DNA of 64,000 nucleotides from Acanthopleura granulata. Lineage: Eukaryota; Mollusca; Polyplacophora; Chitonida; Chitonidae. Under the pieces are notes generated by a model. It made no database searches, was not told where the DNA came from, and saw nothing but the letters and a program-made list of their open reading frames with translations. Location: the NCBI GenBank assembly GCA_016165875.1, contig JABBOT010000001.1, forward strand, positions 45,435,250 through 45,499,249. Direction: 5' to 3'. The position numbers and the translations under genes are program-made. Below are positions 24,501 to 33,399 of this stretch, in pieces (position 1 is the stretch's first letter; each line of letters begins with the position of its first letter).

Positions 24501-25246
24501 TCAGCCTCACAGAACATCTCAAATGCCATCCAATCTGCTTTATCGAACTTCCACCTAGCTACACGTTCTAAAGAATTAGAAGTGACATGCTCTAGGATAA
24601 TAGGAAAATGGTCACTACCACAAAGATCCTCGTGCACTCTCCAAGAAAAATCCAGGAGAAGTGATGGATCAGTGATAGTGAGATCGATAGCAGAATAGAT
24701 GCCATTACCCGCATGCAAATGAGTATTAGAACCATCATTGAAATAACACAGTTCTTCCTTGGTTAAAAAATCTTCTACTACCTTGCCCTTATTATTTATA
24801 TTGTTACTTCCCCATAAGGGGTTATGGGAATTAAAATCGCCCATTATTACGAAGGGTGTAGGTAATTGTTCTTTCAAATTATGTAACTGTAAAGCTGACA
24901 AAGAAGTGTTCGGCGGAATATAAACCGAACACAAAGTGACTGTCTTAGACAATGAGACACGAACGGCCACAGCCTGAAGCTCTGTATCCAGAGCAACAGG
25001 ACTGTGGATAATATTGTTATTTATGAAGACAGAGGAGCCGCCTGCAGCTCGCTCTTCTTCGTGACAAAATGTACTATAAAGTGAATAATTTTTGAGGGTT
25101 ATTTTATCTTTGTCAGATTTCTTCAGGTGAGTTTCCTGAAGACAAAGGGCAATGGGATTTAATGATTGGACCAGCTGTGTTATTTCAATCATATTAACCT
25201 TAAGACCTCGACAATTCCACTGTATAATTTTGTCGTATGTAGACAT
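21551..25246 (-). CDS. LINE ORF2: endonuclease - reverse transcriptase - RNase H
   Basis: 1231 codons. Residues 1-230 form an APE-type endonuclease: WNCRG near 10, catalytic glutamate in QETHL near 38, GDFNSHNPLW near 136 and SDHFP near 211. The reverse transcriptase spans about 450-740, with the first catalytic aspartate in FDLEKAYD (about 582), GVPQGSILSPTLF, and the active-site pair in YVDD (about 671). RNase H lies at about 965-1085, with aspartate in YTDGSK, glutamate in SAEARAILLAL, aspartate in CSDSLSC, and HGNTVVD. A C-terminal C-x2-C-x7-H-x4-C cluster follows near 1170. Endonuclease nicking and target-primed reverse transcription are the family roles; RNase H removes template RNA. 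The start ATG overlaps the ORF1 stop by one base (TAATG), which suggests termination-reinitiation. No key residue is missing. Confidence 0.95.
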   Translation of the reverse strand: MSTYDKIIQWNCRGLKVNMIEITQLVQSLNPIALCLQETHLKKSDKDKITLKNYSLYSTFCHEEERAAGGSSVFINNNIIHSPVALDTELQAVAVRVSLSKTVTLCSVYIPPNTSLSALQLHNLKEQLPTPFVIMGDFNSHNPLWGSNNINNKGKVVEDFLTKEELCYFNDGSNTHLHAGNGIYSAIDLTITDPSLLLDFSWRVHEDLCGSDHFPIILEHVTSNSLERVARWKFDKADWMAFEMFCEADITPQTLNAADDPIFKFNQLILRAADRTIPKTSTSPKSKSKPWYDNDCRKAIKDRKRAERIFNHCPTDKNLNQVRILAAKARRLLKSKRRSCWRNFVSGITSKTPMRKVWNMVQKLKGKNNKAKVQHLKDGDNTLTSPSDIANKLAESISKKSSSENYTSEFQHIKNQKEKMKLPFSSKNLEDYNRPFNIDELRTALRKAHDTACGPDNVYYKFLNHLSAEPLETLLDLLNDIWITGNFPPSWREACIIPVPKPGKDHTDPNNYRPIALTSCVCKTMERMINDRLVWFLETNKLLSNIQCGFRQGRSTVDHLVRLESFIRHGFINNEHVVSVFFDLEKAYDTTWKYGILKDLADMGLKGRLPIFISQFLSNRQFKVRVGSTLSDSYEQEMGVPQGSILSPTLFSIKINSLTQTLTSGTEGCLYVDDFLICYRAKNMNNIERQLQLCLNKIEKWAVANGFRFSTSKTVGMHFCNKRKLHLDPELKFCGEPVKIVGENKFLGVIFDSKLSFIPHIKTLKAKCIKALDIIKVVSSTDWGADRSVLLNLYRSLVRSKLDYGSIIYGSARKSYLKMLDPVHHQGLRLSLGAFRTSPVESLYVEANEPSLHNRRIKLSLQYATKLKAHPTNPAYDCVFNPSYVDKYTKCPNKIPPFGLRIRDHVVEANIKLEEIAPVSFPESPPWLLPQPKLIFDLRQYNKSNTNPLIIQQAFAEIKANYPNYKFIYTDGSKDEDRVAAAAVLEQRVSSLRLPSSSSIFSAEARAILLALSYVSSGRAQRAMVCSDSLSCLLAMQNNKFKNPLIMEILALHRKLIKRGKDIIFCWIPSHVGIHGNTVVDREAKAALKKSLSKVKIPYADFKSNILKYIRRLWQDEWDVQVCNKLHAIHPVIGHNSYTLGMSRRDQVVLTRCRVGHSRLTHNFILDGSSAPECVGCGAEYGIKHILVDCVDFVHVRQRFYTVNSTYDLFDSIAGDAVIKYLKAIGLYHKI

Positions 25247-26613
25247 TACGGAGGGAGGCGTATAGGAGATTTCTCTTTATGTTTGGATCTAGGACGACCC
25301 TTCCTTGGAGATCGGCTGGAAGATCTCCCTGGTGCGGGTGATGTATCCATCACATCCGCATCTGATGTTGAAGGGACAACGTCCTCCAACGATCCAAACC
25401 TGTTAAATGTTTGGACAGGATCTCGAGTGGCCTTAGAAAGATGTTCTCTGGGGCCACTCGGTTTACTGGCTTTAATATTACTACTTGGAGTTGTACTTTT
25501 GGATTGGTTTTCTTCATTATGATTTTTAGAGGGCTGAGGTTCAGGTTTATCAGTTTGTTTTACATTGTTTACTGGTTTTGTTTCTTGTACTGAGATGGTC
25601 TGAGTTGAACAAGAGTTCCGGGCAGGTTGAGCTGAAGGTTCCACAGTGATCGAACTAGGTTTGTCGTTTCCAATGGGCCAAGTCAAAGAAGTTTGAGTTG
25701 CAACAGATGTTGCAGCTCGCTTGACCACATTGGCAAACGAAGTCTGCGGTGGCGTACTCGAAAGTGAGGCCAATTTGCGGGCCTCCTGATAGGAAATGTT
25801 GTTTTTAGTTTTTAAGTTGATTATTTGTTTTTCTTTAATGAAAAGAGGACAGTCCTTAGAGGAGGCCATGTGATCTCGGCCGCAATTGCAGCACTTGATT
25901 GTGCTGCTGCAGTCAAAACCATCATGACCTTCACTGCCGCATCGGAAACAAACCAGTTTATTTTTACACTGGCCTTTGCCATGACCAAACTTTTGGCAAT
26001 TAAAACATCGTGTCGGGTTAGGTATGTATAAATCCACATTAACCCTATACGGGCCAATGTAGATATATGATGGTAGAGAGGTACTATTAAAGGTTATCAG
26101 ATAGGTGTTTAATTTGAGGATGTTGCCAGCTCTTTTTGTTGTGAAACGTTTCACTCTGACAACACCCTGTGGCTTTAATTCTGTACATATTTCCTCTTCA
26201 GTTAGGTCGAAAATATCCCCATCCCTGTCACGTATTATTCCCTGACAGCTGTTCAGGGTATTGTGAGGGGATGTAAAAACGGATATATCGGAAATTTTAT
26301 TCAGCGATAGTAAATTTTTAGATTGCTGTTTCCGGAAACATTCTATCAGAATGTCTCCGGATCGCAGCTTTTTCACATTTTTTAAAGTGCCTGCTGCACC
26401 CTCCAAGGCCCTCTTCAAAAGAAAGGGATGTATTTTCGAGGCCGGCTTTTGTTCACTCTTTGTTGAGAGAACAATAAAAGCCGGCCAACTTTCCTGTCCA
26501 ATGTCTAGAGGGTCTGATAGAACCTCCAGCTTCCTCTTTTTATCAGCCCCTGAATTCGGCTGAGACGACGATCGAATGTTAGAAACATTTTTTGAAAGGT
26601 TTAGGGTATTCAT
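25246..26613 (-). CDS. LINE ORF1: gag-like nucleic-acid-binding protein
   Basis: 455 codons. Three consecutive CCHC zinc knuckles occur at about residues 200-260 (CFNCQKFGHGKGQC, CFRCGSEGHDGFDC, CCNCGRDHMASSKDC), typical of ORF1 proteins of Jockey- and I-type LINEs. These coat the element RNA and chaperone nucleic acids. The N-terminal 200 residues contain a region like the RRM-type fold that usually precedes the knuckles, judged by position only. The C-terminal 150 residues are rich in S, T, P, K and Q and end in a basic SRSPRKGRPRSKHK stretch, a possible nuclear localisation signal. The stop overlaps the ORF2 start by one base. Confidence 0.92.
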   Translation of the reverse strand: MNTLNLSKNVSNIRSSSQPNSGADKKRKLEVLSDPLDIGQESWPAFIVLSTKSEQKPASKIHPFLLKRALEGAAGTLKNVKKLRSGDILIECFRKQQSKNLLSLNKISDISVFTSPHNTLNSCQGIIRDRDGDIFDLTEEEICTELKPQGVVRVKRFTTKRAGNILKLNTYLITFNSTSLPSYIYIGPYRVNVDLYIPNPTRCFNCQKFGHGKGQCKNKLVCFRCGSEGHDGFDCSSTIKCCNCGRDHMASSKDCPLFIKEKQIINLKTKNNISYQEARKLASLSSTPPQTSFANVVKRAATSVATQTSLTWPIGNDKPSSITVEPSAQPARNSCSTQTISVQETKPVNNVKQTDKPEPQPSKNHNEENQSKSTTPSSNIKASKPSGPREHLSKATRDPVQTFNRFGSLEDVVPSTSDADVMDTSPAPGRSSSRSPRKGRPRSKHKEKSPIRLPP

Positions 26614-27272
26614 AATAAATAATTAGGAATTCACCCCACGTGTTCCCCACCCACCACGGAGTGCCAACAAGGGCGATGCCTCAACCTGGGGATACCCGGC
26701 AGGAAAGACACCAAGGATTCCACATGGGGTATACTCAAATAGATGGCCTTAATATGCACACCCCATTCCCCACCCGAGCTCCTCCATCACCCACCCTATG
26801 AAGGAGGTTGCACATTAGACACGGACTACTTGAGTGACCCTACAGCCACCGCCTCAAACGCAATCCCACGAACGAAATTTGAGAAAAAATCATTTGTTCT
26901 CTAAGGAGTGTTTATAGAGAGAAGTTTTGGGACCACGCAGAGGCAAGGCGTGACCAGCCGATTGATCGGATCGGGCCATCCGACCGCCCGTCTTTGGAGA
27001 AGTAAGGGCCGAAGTGGAGTGTTGGGCGTGAGGATCTCGCAAGATAAACCCGCCCTCAGCCACCAGGATCCCGTCCTCCCCCATCATGGGTCGGAACCCA
27101 CGGCAAACAGGTTGCCCCTTTTAGTCGCCTTGTACGACCAGCCCGGGGAGGCTGTGGAACTATTCTATTCACCGGAACCACACGGGAGAGCCCTAGGTTA
27201 GTCGCCTCGTACGACAAGCTTGCCTAGAGAACTGGGGCCCTATTCTTTTCACTCCCGGGAACCCCACGGGGG
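26614..27272 (-). promoter_or_regulatory. LINE 5' UTR with two related GC-rich units
   Basis: The 660-base leader is much more GC-rich than its surroundings. Its first 150 bases (27272-27118) hold two related units of about 75 bases. Each contains TCGTAC-A-GGCGACTAA and ends in a CCGTGTGG/CCCCGTGGG-type box with GAATAGAATAG or GAAAAGAATAG. I infer an internal promoter, as for other LINEs; no promoter motif was proven. Other-strand frames here are shadows. Confidence 0.5.
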
Positions 27273-27808
27273 GCATGCAAATGAGTATTTGAACCATCAT
27301 TGAAATAACACAGTTCCTCCTTGGTTAAAAAATCTTCTATCACCTTGCCCTTATTATTTATATTGTTACTTCCCCATAAGGGGTTATGGGAATTAAAATC
27401 GCCCATTTTTACGAAGGGTGTGGGTAATTGTTCTTTCAAATTATGTAACTGTAAAGCTGACAAAGAAGTGTTCGGAGGAATATAAACCGAACACAAAGTG
27501 ACTGTCTTAGACAATGAGACACGAACGGCCACAGCCTGAAGCTCTGTATCCAGAGCAACAGGACTGTGGATAATATTGTTATTTATGAAGACAGAGGAGC
27601 CGCCTGCAGCTCGCTCTTCTTCGTGACAAAATGTACTATAAAGTGAATAATTTTTGAGGGTTATTTTATCTTTGTCAGATGTCTTCAGGTGAGTTTCCTG
27701 AAGACAAAGGGCAATGGGATTTAATGATTGGACCAGCTGTGTTATTTCAATAAAATTAACCTTAAGACCTCGACAATTCCACTGTATAATTTTGTCGTAT
27801 GTAGACAT
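27273..27808 (-). pseudogene. LINE copy B ORF2 fragment (endonuclease N-terminal 179 codons)
   Basis: Open from the ATG at 27808 to the junction, and nearly identical to residues 1-179 of copy A. It keeps WNCRG and the QETHL glutamate but loses the SDH motif and everything after. The frame then runs on into copy A leader sequence and stops. Confidence 0.85.
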
Positions 27809-29175
27809 TACGGAGGGAGGCGTATAGGAGATTTCCCTTTATGTTTGGATCTAGGACGACCCTTTCTTGGAGATCGGCTGGAAGATCTCCCTGGTGCGGG
27901 TGATGTATCCATCACATCCGCATCTGATGTTGAAGGGACAACGTCCTCCAACGATCCAAACCTGTTAAATGTTTGGACAGGATCTCGAGTGGCCTTAGAA
28001 AGATGTTCTCTGGGGCCACTCGGTTTACTGGGTTTAATATTACTACTTGGAGTTGTACTTTTTTGTTTGTTTTTGTCATTACGATTTTTAGAGGGCTGAG
28101 GTTCAGGTTTATCAGTTTGTTTTACATTGTTTACTGGTTTTGTTTCTTGTACTGTGATGGTCTGAGTTTAACAAGAGTTCCGGGCAGGTTGAGCTGGACG
28201 TTCAACAGTGATCGGGTTAGGTTTGTCGTTTCCAATGGGCCAAGTCAAAGAAGTTTGAGTTGCAACAGATGTTGCAGCTCGCTTGACCACATTGGCAAAC
28301 GAAATCTGCGGTGGCGTACTCGAAAGTGAGGCCAATTTGCGGGCCTCCTGATAGGAAATGTTGTTTTTAGTTTTTAAGTTGATTATTTGTTTTTCTTTAA
28401 TGAAAAGAGGACAGTCCTTAGAGGAGGCCATGTGATCTCGGCCGCAATTGCAGCACTTAACTGTGCTGCTGCAGTCAAAACCATCATGACCTTCACTGCC
28501 GCATCGGAAACAAACCAATTTATATTTACATTGGCCTTTACCATGACCAAACTTTTGGCAATTAAAACATCGTGTCGGGTTAGGTATGTATAAATCCACA
28601 TTACCGTATACGGGCCAATGTATATATATGATGGTAGAGAGGTGCTATTAAATGTCAGCAGGTATGTGTTTAATTTGAGGATGTTGCCAGCTCTTTTTGT
28701 TGTGAAACGTTTCACTCTGACAACACCCTGTGGCTTTAATTCTGTACATATTTCCTCTTCAGTTAGGTCGAAAATATCCCCATCCCTGTCACGTATTATT
28801 CCCTGACAGGTGTTCAGGGTATTGTGAGGGGATGTAAAAACGGATATATTGGAAATTTTATTCAGCGATAGTAAATGTTTAGATTGTTGTTTCCGGAAAC
28901 ATTCTATCAGAATGTCTCCGGATCGCAGCTTTTTCACATTTTTTAAAGTGCCTGCTGCACCCTCCAAGGCCCTCTTCAAAAGAAAAGGATGTATTTTCGA
29001 GGCCGGCTTTTGTTAACTCTTTGTTGAGAGAACAATGAAAGCCGGCCAACTTTCCTGTCCAATGTCTAGAGGGTCTGATAGAACCTCTAGCTTCCTCTTT
29101 TTATCAGCCCCTGAAATCGTCTGAGACGACGATCGAATGTTAGAAACATTTTTGGAAAGGTTTAGGGTATTCATA
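27808..29175 (-). pseudogene. LINE copy B ORF1, broken
   Basis: Counterpart of copy A ORF1. At least three lesions are visible: an in-frame TAA near 29014, a one-base deletion near 28603 and an in-frame TAA near 28170. All three zinc knuckles are still readable. The copy cannot make a full ORF1 protein. Confidence 0.85.
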
Positions 29176-29797
29176 ATAAATAATCAGGGATTCACCCCAC
29201 GTGTTCCCCACCCACCACGGAGTGCCAACAAGGGCGATGCCTCAACCTGGGGATACCCAGCAGGAAAGACACCAAGGATTCCACATGGGTTATACTCAAA
29301 TAGATGGCCTTAATATGCACACCCCATTCCCCACCCGAGCTCCTCCATCACCCACCCTATGAAGGAGGTTGCACATTAGACACGGACTACTTGAGTGACC
29401 CTACAGCCACCGCCTCAAACGCAATCCCACGAACGAAATTTGAGAAAAATCATTTGTTCTCTGAAGAGTGTTCATATAGAGAAGTTTTGGAACCACGCAG
29501 AGGCAGGCGTGACCAGCCGATTGATCGGAGCGGGCCATCCGACCGCACGTCTTTGGAGAAGTAAGGGCCGAAGTGGAGTGTTGGGCGTGAGGATCTCGCA
29601 AGATAAACCCGCCCTCAGCCACCAGGACCCGTCCTCCCCCATCATGGGTAGCAACTCACGGCAAACAGGTTGCCCCTTTTAGTCGCCTTGTACGACCAGC
29701 CCGGGGAGGCTGTGGAACTATTCTATTCACCGGAACCACACGGGAGAGCCCTAGGTTAGTCGCCTCGTACGACAAGCTTGCCTAGAGCACTGGGGCC
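29176..29797 (-). other. LINE copy B 5' UTR
   Basis: Nearly identical to the copy A leader, including both related units, but ends at GGGGCC (29797) about 30 bases before the copy A terminus. Confidence 0.75.
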
Positions 29798-30124
29798 TGT
29801 CTCTCGTGGCCGCTTTTCTGGTGAGTGTTTCGTGAGAAGTCCCTGGATGAGCTCCTCTATTTCCTGGCGGAAACGGGCACTATCGTCTGGATTTTCATTA
29901 CAGGCCACTTCGTCTGCCACTCCCCTCAACTTTAATTCCGTGCTAGACCGCGTCTCTTCGGCTCCCTTGCAAGCGTCTGATTCTGAGACGAATTGTAGGG
30001 TCTCGTCGAATGTGCTCGGACGAGTTCCTAGAATTCGAAGTCCCATCTCCGGATCCGACAGGGCTTTAACAAAAGTTTCACAAAAGTAAAACTGTCTAAT
30101 ACTAAATGGATTTTCCATAGTCAA
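29798..30124 (-). pseudogene. Fragment of an LTR-retrotransposon gag gene
   Basis: About 109 codons read on the minus strand from 30124 to 29798. The pattern FVKALSDPEMGLRILGTRP followed by a TFDETLQFVSE helix matches the part of Ty3/Gypsy-type gag proteins where a -AL-D-E-RLRI--RP--L-EA- motif is usual. No protease or reverse transcriptase follows, because the LINE copy B begins immediately. No LTR was found. It is either a host fragment interrupted by the LINE or part of a mixed insertion. Confidence 0.5.
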
Positions 30125-31574
30125 CCCTGAGGCCGCTCTGTAGTTAACTGATTGGTTGAATCAATAAGGCTAATTGCTTAATTAGTTTCAAAATATCAAT
30201 GAACCAAATTACTTAAGTCTAAATATCAAAAAGGGCGTTAATTTCTTCTTCATTTTCGTTTTCGACAGCTTCTAAACAAGGAGTGATAACTCTCATCATA
30301 GACAGTCAAATCGAACAAGAAGCGGTGGGTTTTACTGGATTGTGAGATTTAAAAAGACTTTTATGCGCTCAAAGAAGCTGACATATTCCTATTTTTCTCC
30401 AGTCTAGAAATTAACTGTTTTAAACGTAGTACAAAAACTTTTAAAGTCGAATTTTCTTCCAACTTGTCACCTCGGGATGTGACAAAGGGTTTCAGGCTAA
30501 CTTTCAAAATCAAAGACAAAGCTTTTACCGGTAGCCAAATATGAAATGGGCTGGACAGAATTGCTAGCCGACTGAATCAGACCTCTAAGCATAGTCTTTG
30601 CACTTTTTGTGAAACAAGCACCAGACATATGAAGCTGCTGAGTATGGCAGGGGATATGGGTCAAATAGTTCTACTAGCTTGAGGAACAGAAAAAATTCAT
30701 GCCATCATACATGAAATAACGAAACTCTATGAGACAAGCTTCCGCGATAACCTGACATGTTTGAGATAGCGTCACATGAAGTTATATACACTGCCAGTGA
30801 ATGGGGGCGTCAAATTTTCAAGATATTTGAGACAACGTGAGTATCAGTCCGATATCAACGCGCCCTTTGAACAGGGGATAAACCTGAACTCTTCATGACA
30901 AAAGCAGTGGCTGTCGTGGTTTATATGCTCAAATAAATCCCAGCAGATTGTAAGTGGTTGTAATTTGTGCATCTTATTTGCTATATCACTGATGTTTTCC
31001 TGTCTTGTCTTCTGTAGTTTGAGAATAGTCCGAAAACTCTGCCAAGAACTGCATCATATACCCATATTAATAATATTTACCTACCTTAGGGTGCCTTAGC
31101 CTAGTCTGTCCTGGTCAGAGGGTGCACATGCACCTGGAAGGAGGCGGGTGACATATATATATAGTTTGACCACAGTAACCTCTTGTAATGAAGCAAGGAC
31201 AAGCCTGAAGTGAAGACGAGAGTGGTGTCACATGGTAGAGTGGCGTCAATACGCCAGATAGCTCTTTCGACTGCCCATGTGGTGCATTTCATGTGTCCGT
31301 GTGATATTTGAGCCTATACGTGGACGGTAGTACTGTTTCCAGTGGAAATCTCAGTGAAAAACACAGAAAACAAAATTTGACCTGCGCTCTACACTGGGCT
31401 GTTGCCGAAGTCTGTAATATTTAAAGATCGAGATGAATGACCCCTCTGTCTGCCCTTGAAGACTTGCTAACAATAACTCATGATTTGTTACAAAGTTAGT
31501 TGAAGACCACTTGCCTTCCATCAACATGTTGTTCCTGCTTGTTCGTCTCAAGTGGAAATTTCATCAGTACTGAC
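30125..31574. other. Non-coding stretch upstream of the exonuclease gene
   Basis: No gene was recognised. A 5' non-coding exon of the exonuclease gene probably lies here, because a splice acceptor precedes its ATG. I could not place that exon. Confidence 0.4.
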
Positions 31575-31625
31575 CACCATCGTAAAAGCGAAAAATTCTT
31601 GAGTATGGCGTTAAACAACCATCAA
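31575..31625 (+). repeat. SINE 3'-end remnant
   Basis: ATTCTTGAGTATGGCGTTAAA, then CAACCATCAATTAACC, is the tail end of the SINE. It sits about 100 bases before the exonuclease ATG, in the inferred 5' intron. Confidence 0.55.
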
Positions 31626-31726
31626 TTAACCAATGACCAGCAGTTCCGACTTGGCTACATTGTTCATAAATTCTTTTTTTTCTTTTTGTTTTGTTGCTCT
31701 TGTTTTTGCTTCTAGGAAGGAGTAAA

Positions 31727-33246
31727 ATGACTAAGCCAGCAGAGAAGAAAGCCGCTCCAGTAACAACCCTGCATCAAGTTTGGAGCAAGATAGAGGAGTC
31801 CGCTAAGACGGAAGCCACGCCTCCACGAGACGCCTGTGTGGCTGTTTCTGATGCTCCACAGAAAAGTTGGTGTGATAGGAATAAGGTCCCATTGGCTCAG
31901 CAACAGTCTTTGGGGGACAATATCAAGGGTCTTACCCCAGCCGTCAAAATGCACTATAAGTTACCACGGGCGGTCATCTCACGAGTGCCGCAAGTACTAC
32001 CACAAGCTGCGGACAAAAGTGTACCTCTTATAGCACCACACACCACGAAGCCATGTGTACCCGATGTCTCACCACAGGCCATGGGAAAATATGTACCCGA
32101 AGGAGATTTCCCTCTAATTTGTTTTGACCTTGAGACTACAGGTTTAAGTAAGTTAAAATTTAAGTAAATAATTTAAATGGAAGTTTTCGAAAGTCCATGG
32201 AAATACCGTGACCATTGATTACTCACTGAACAGGTCAAATAATCTGCAACCATTTTCTCGATGGTTTTATGTAATTTGCTTTGTCTGCTACATGTACATG
32301 CGTTTTTGTCCGCCTAGCTTCATTGTGCTGAATATATGGTACGGTACAGCTGATTAGTCTTTCTGGTATCCATTCTAAAACACCCGACACGAAATAACGA
32401 TATAGTTGTATTATTACAATATGTAGTTATTTTGCAGGCATCAACGATGAAATTGTTCAGATCTCGGCCTGCGGGGTTATAGACGGAGTCCATCACGACT
32501 TTAACCGGTACGTTTTACCCTCCAAGAAAATGGCATTTGGTGCTTCCAAGGTGACCGGCATCCGTCTGCGACGAGGCTACATGTACCACAACCGGATCAA
32601 AGTGCAAACCTGCAGCATTCTCCAAGCTCTCAACCACTTTATCCACTGGCTCAAGCGGTTCCCCAAATCCCTGCTGATAGCCCATAACGCCCAGTTTGAC
32701 AGCCGGATGTTAATCAAGAGCTGCCTTAAATACAAGCTCGTGACTTTTGGTCTGCAAAAGGCCATAGTCGGTTTTGTGGACACGATACCGGTAGTGAAGT
32801 ACGTGTTTCCGGGACGAGCGTGCTACCGGCTGGAAGCTGTGGTACAGGATGTCCTTGGGAAGCGCTTCAAGGCCCACGATGCCCGAGAGGACACCAAGGC
32901 TCTCCTACTCCTTCTTGGACACAAGTCAATAGACCGACACATATTGCTGAAACATAGCTACAGTGTAGAGCACGCCGTGAAGAGCTACCTTGATTTGGAT
33001 GATAAGAAGAGAAACATGAAAACTTTACAAGACTTTGTTGATGCGTCAGCTCTCTCCAAAGGTATGGCAGAAAAGGCGGCTAAATCTGGTTTGACAAAGG
33101 CTGACCTGGACTCTGCGGTGAAATCTAAAGGACTGGAGGGACTGAAAGAAGTGTTGCAAGCCGACGTTAATGGCAAACCTCGAGTGACCAGCCGAACCGT
33201 CATTGTAGAGTCACTGTTTGAACATCTGTCTTTATCAAACCCTTAG
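31727..33246 (+). CDS. DEDDh 3'-5' exonuclease, PML isoform I C-terminal-like
   Basis: Two coding exons: 31727-32147 (donor GTAAGT) and 32438-33246 (acceptor TTTTGCAG), phase 1, giving 409 residues. The ATG at 31727 follows an acceptor (TTTGCTTCTAG, exon from 31716), so a 5' non-coding exon is likely. Residues 1-125 are low-complexity, rich in P, K and Q. Residues 130-300 form a DnaQ-type exonuclease with a complete active site: D134 and E136 in FDLETTGL, D228 in AHNAQFD, and H287 and D292 in HDAREDT. The helical segment LQKAIVGFVDTIPVVKYVFPG resembles the exonuclease-like domain at the end of vertebrate PML-I, in which I believe the catalytic residues are lost. A charged helical tail ends the protein. 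The family digests single-stranded or mismatched 3' ends; the substrate is unknown. The intron would be missed by a single-frame reading. Confidence 0.8.
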
Positions 33247-33333
33247 TTCTTTTTTCTGAAATTACTTTTAATTTTTTCATGGCACAGCATGTTTTATTTA
33301 TACACAATTGTGAATTTCACTTTTACAGCTGCT

Positions 33334-33339
33334 AATAAA
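33334..33339 (+). terminator. Poly(A) signal of the exonuclease gene
   Basis: AATAAA lies 88 bases after the stop codon, followed by GT-rich sequence. Confidence 0.65.
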
Positions 33340-33399
33340 TGTTTTATTTTGTTTGACATCTGAGTTAATTATTTCATTGATATTATTGCTGTTTGCGTA

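Larger units (their letters stand above)
21315..27272 (-). mobile_element. Complete non-LTR retrotransposon (LINE), I-group-like, copy A
   Basis: The element reads on the minus strand as a 5' UTR (27272-26614), ORF1 gag-like (26613-25246), ORF2 (25246-21551) and a 3' UTR (21550-21330) ending in a short (TTCA)n tail at about 21329-21315. Both ORFs are open from end to end and keep their catalytic and zinc-binding residues. The RNase H domain in ORF2 argues for the I group rather than Jockey or RTE; the exact clade is not decided here. At about 5.96 kb it is full length. A near-identical truncated copy abuts its 5' end. Intact frames mean recent insertion and possible activity. Confidence 0.9.
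27273..29797 (-). mobile_element. Second LINE copy (B), 3'-truncated, directly upstream of copy A
   Basis: Copy B is the same family at about 97 percent identity by eye. It carries the 5' UTR, ORF1 and the first ~179 codons of ORF2, then stops at 27273, where the first base of copy A's 5' end follows with no spacer. Its own 5' end (29797) is about 30 bases shorter than that of copy A. Loss of the 3' end is the opposite of normal LINE truncation, so A and B probably form one joint insertion or recombination product. Confidence 0.85.

Noticed and set aside
26890..27201. Frames on both strands in the LINE 5' leader
   Set aside because: GC-rich non-coding leader; the frames differ between copies A and B and have no domain.
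31691..31726. Earlier TTG start for the exonuclease gene
   Set aside because: The 12 extra codons are the pyrimidine/T-rich tract and acceptor of a 5' intron; the ATG at 31727 follows the acceptor.
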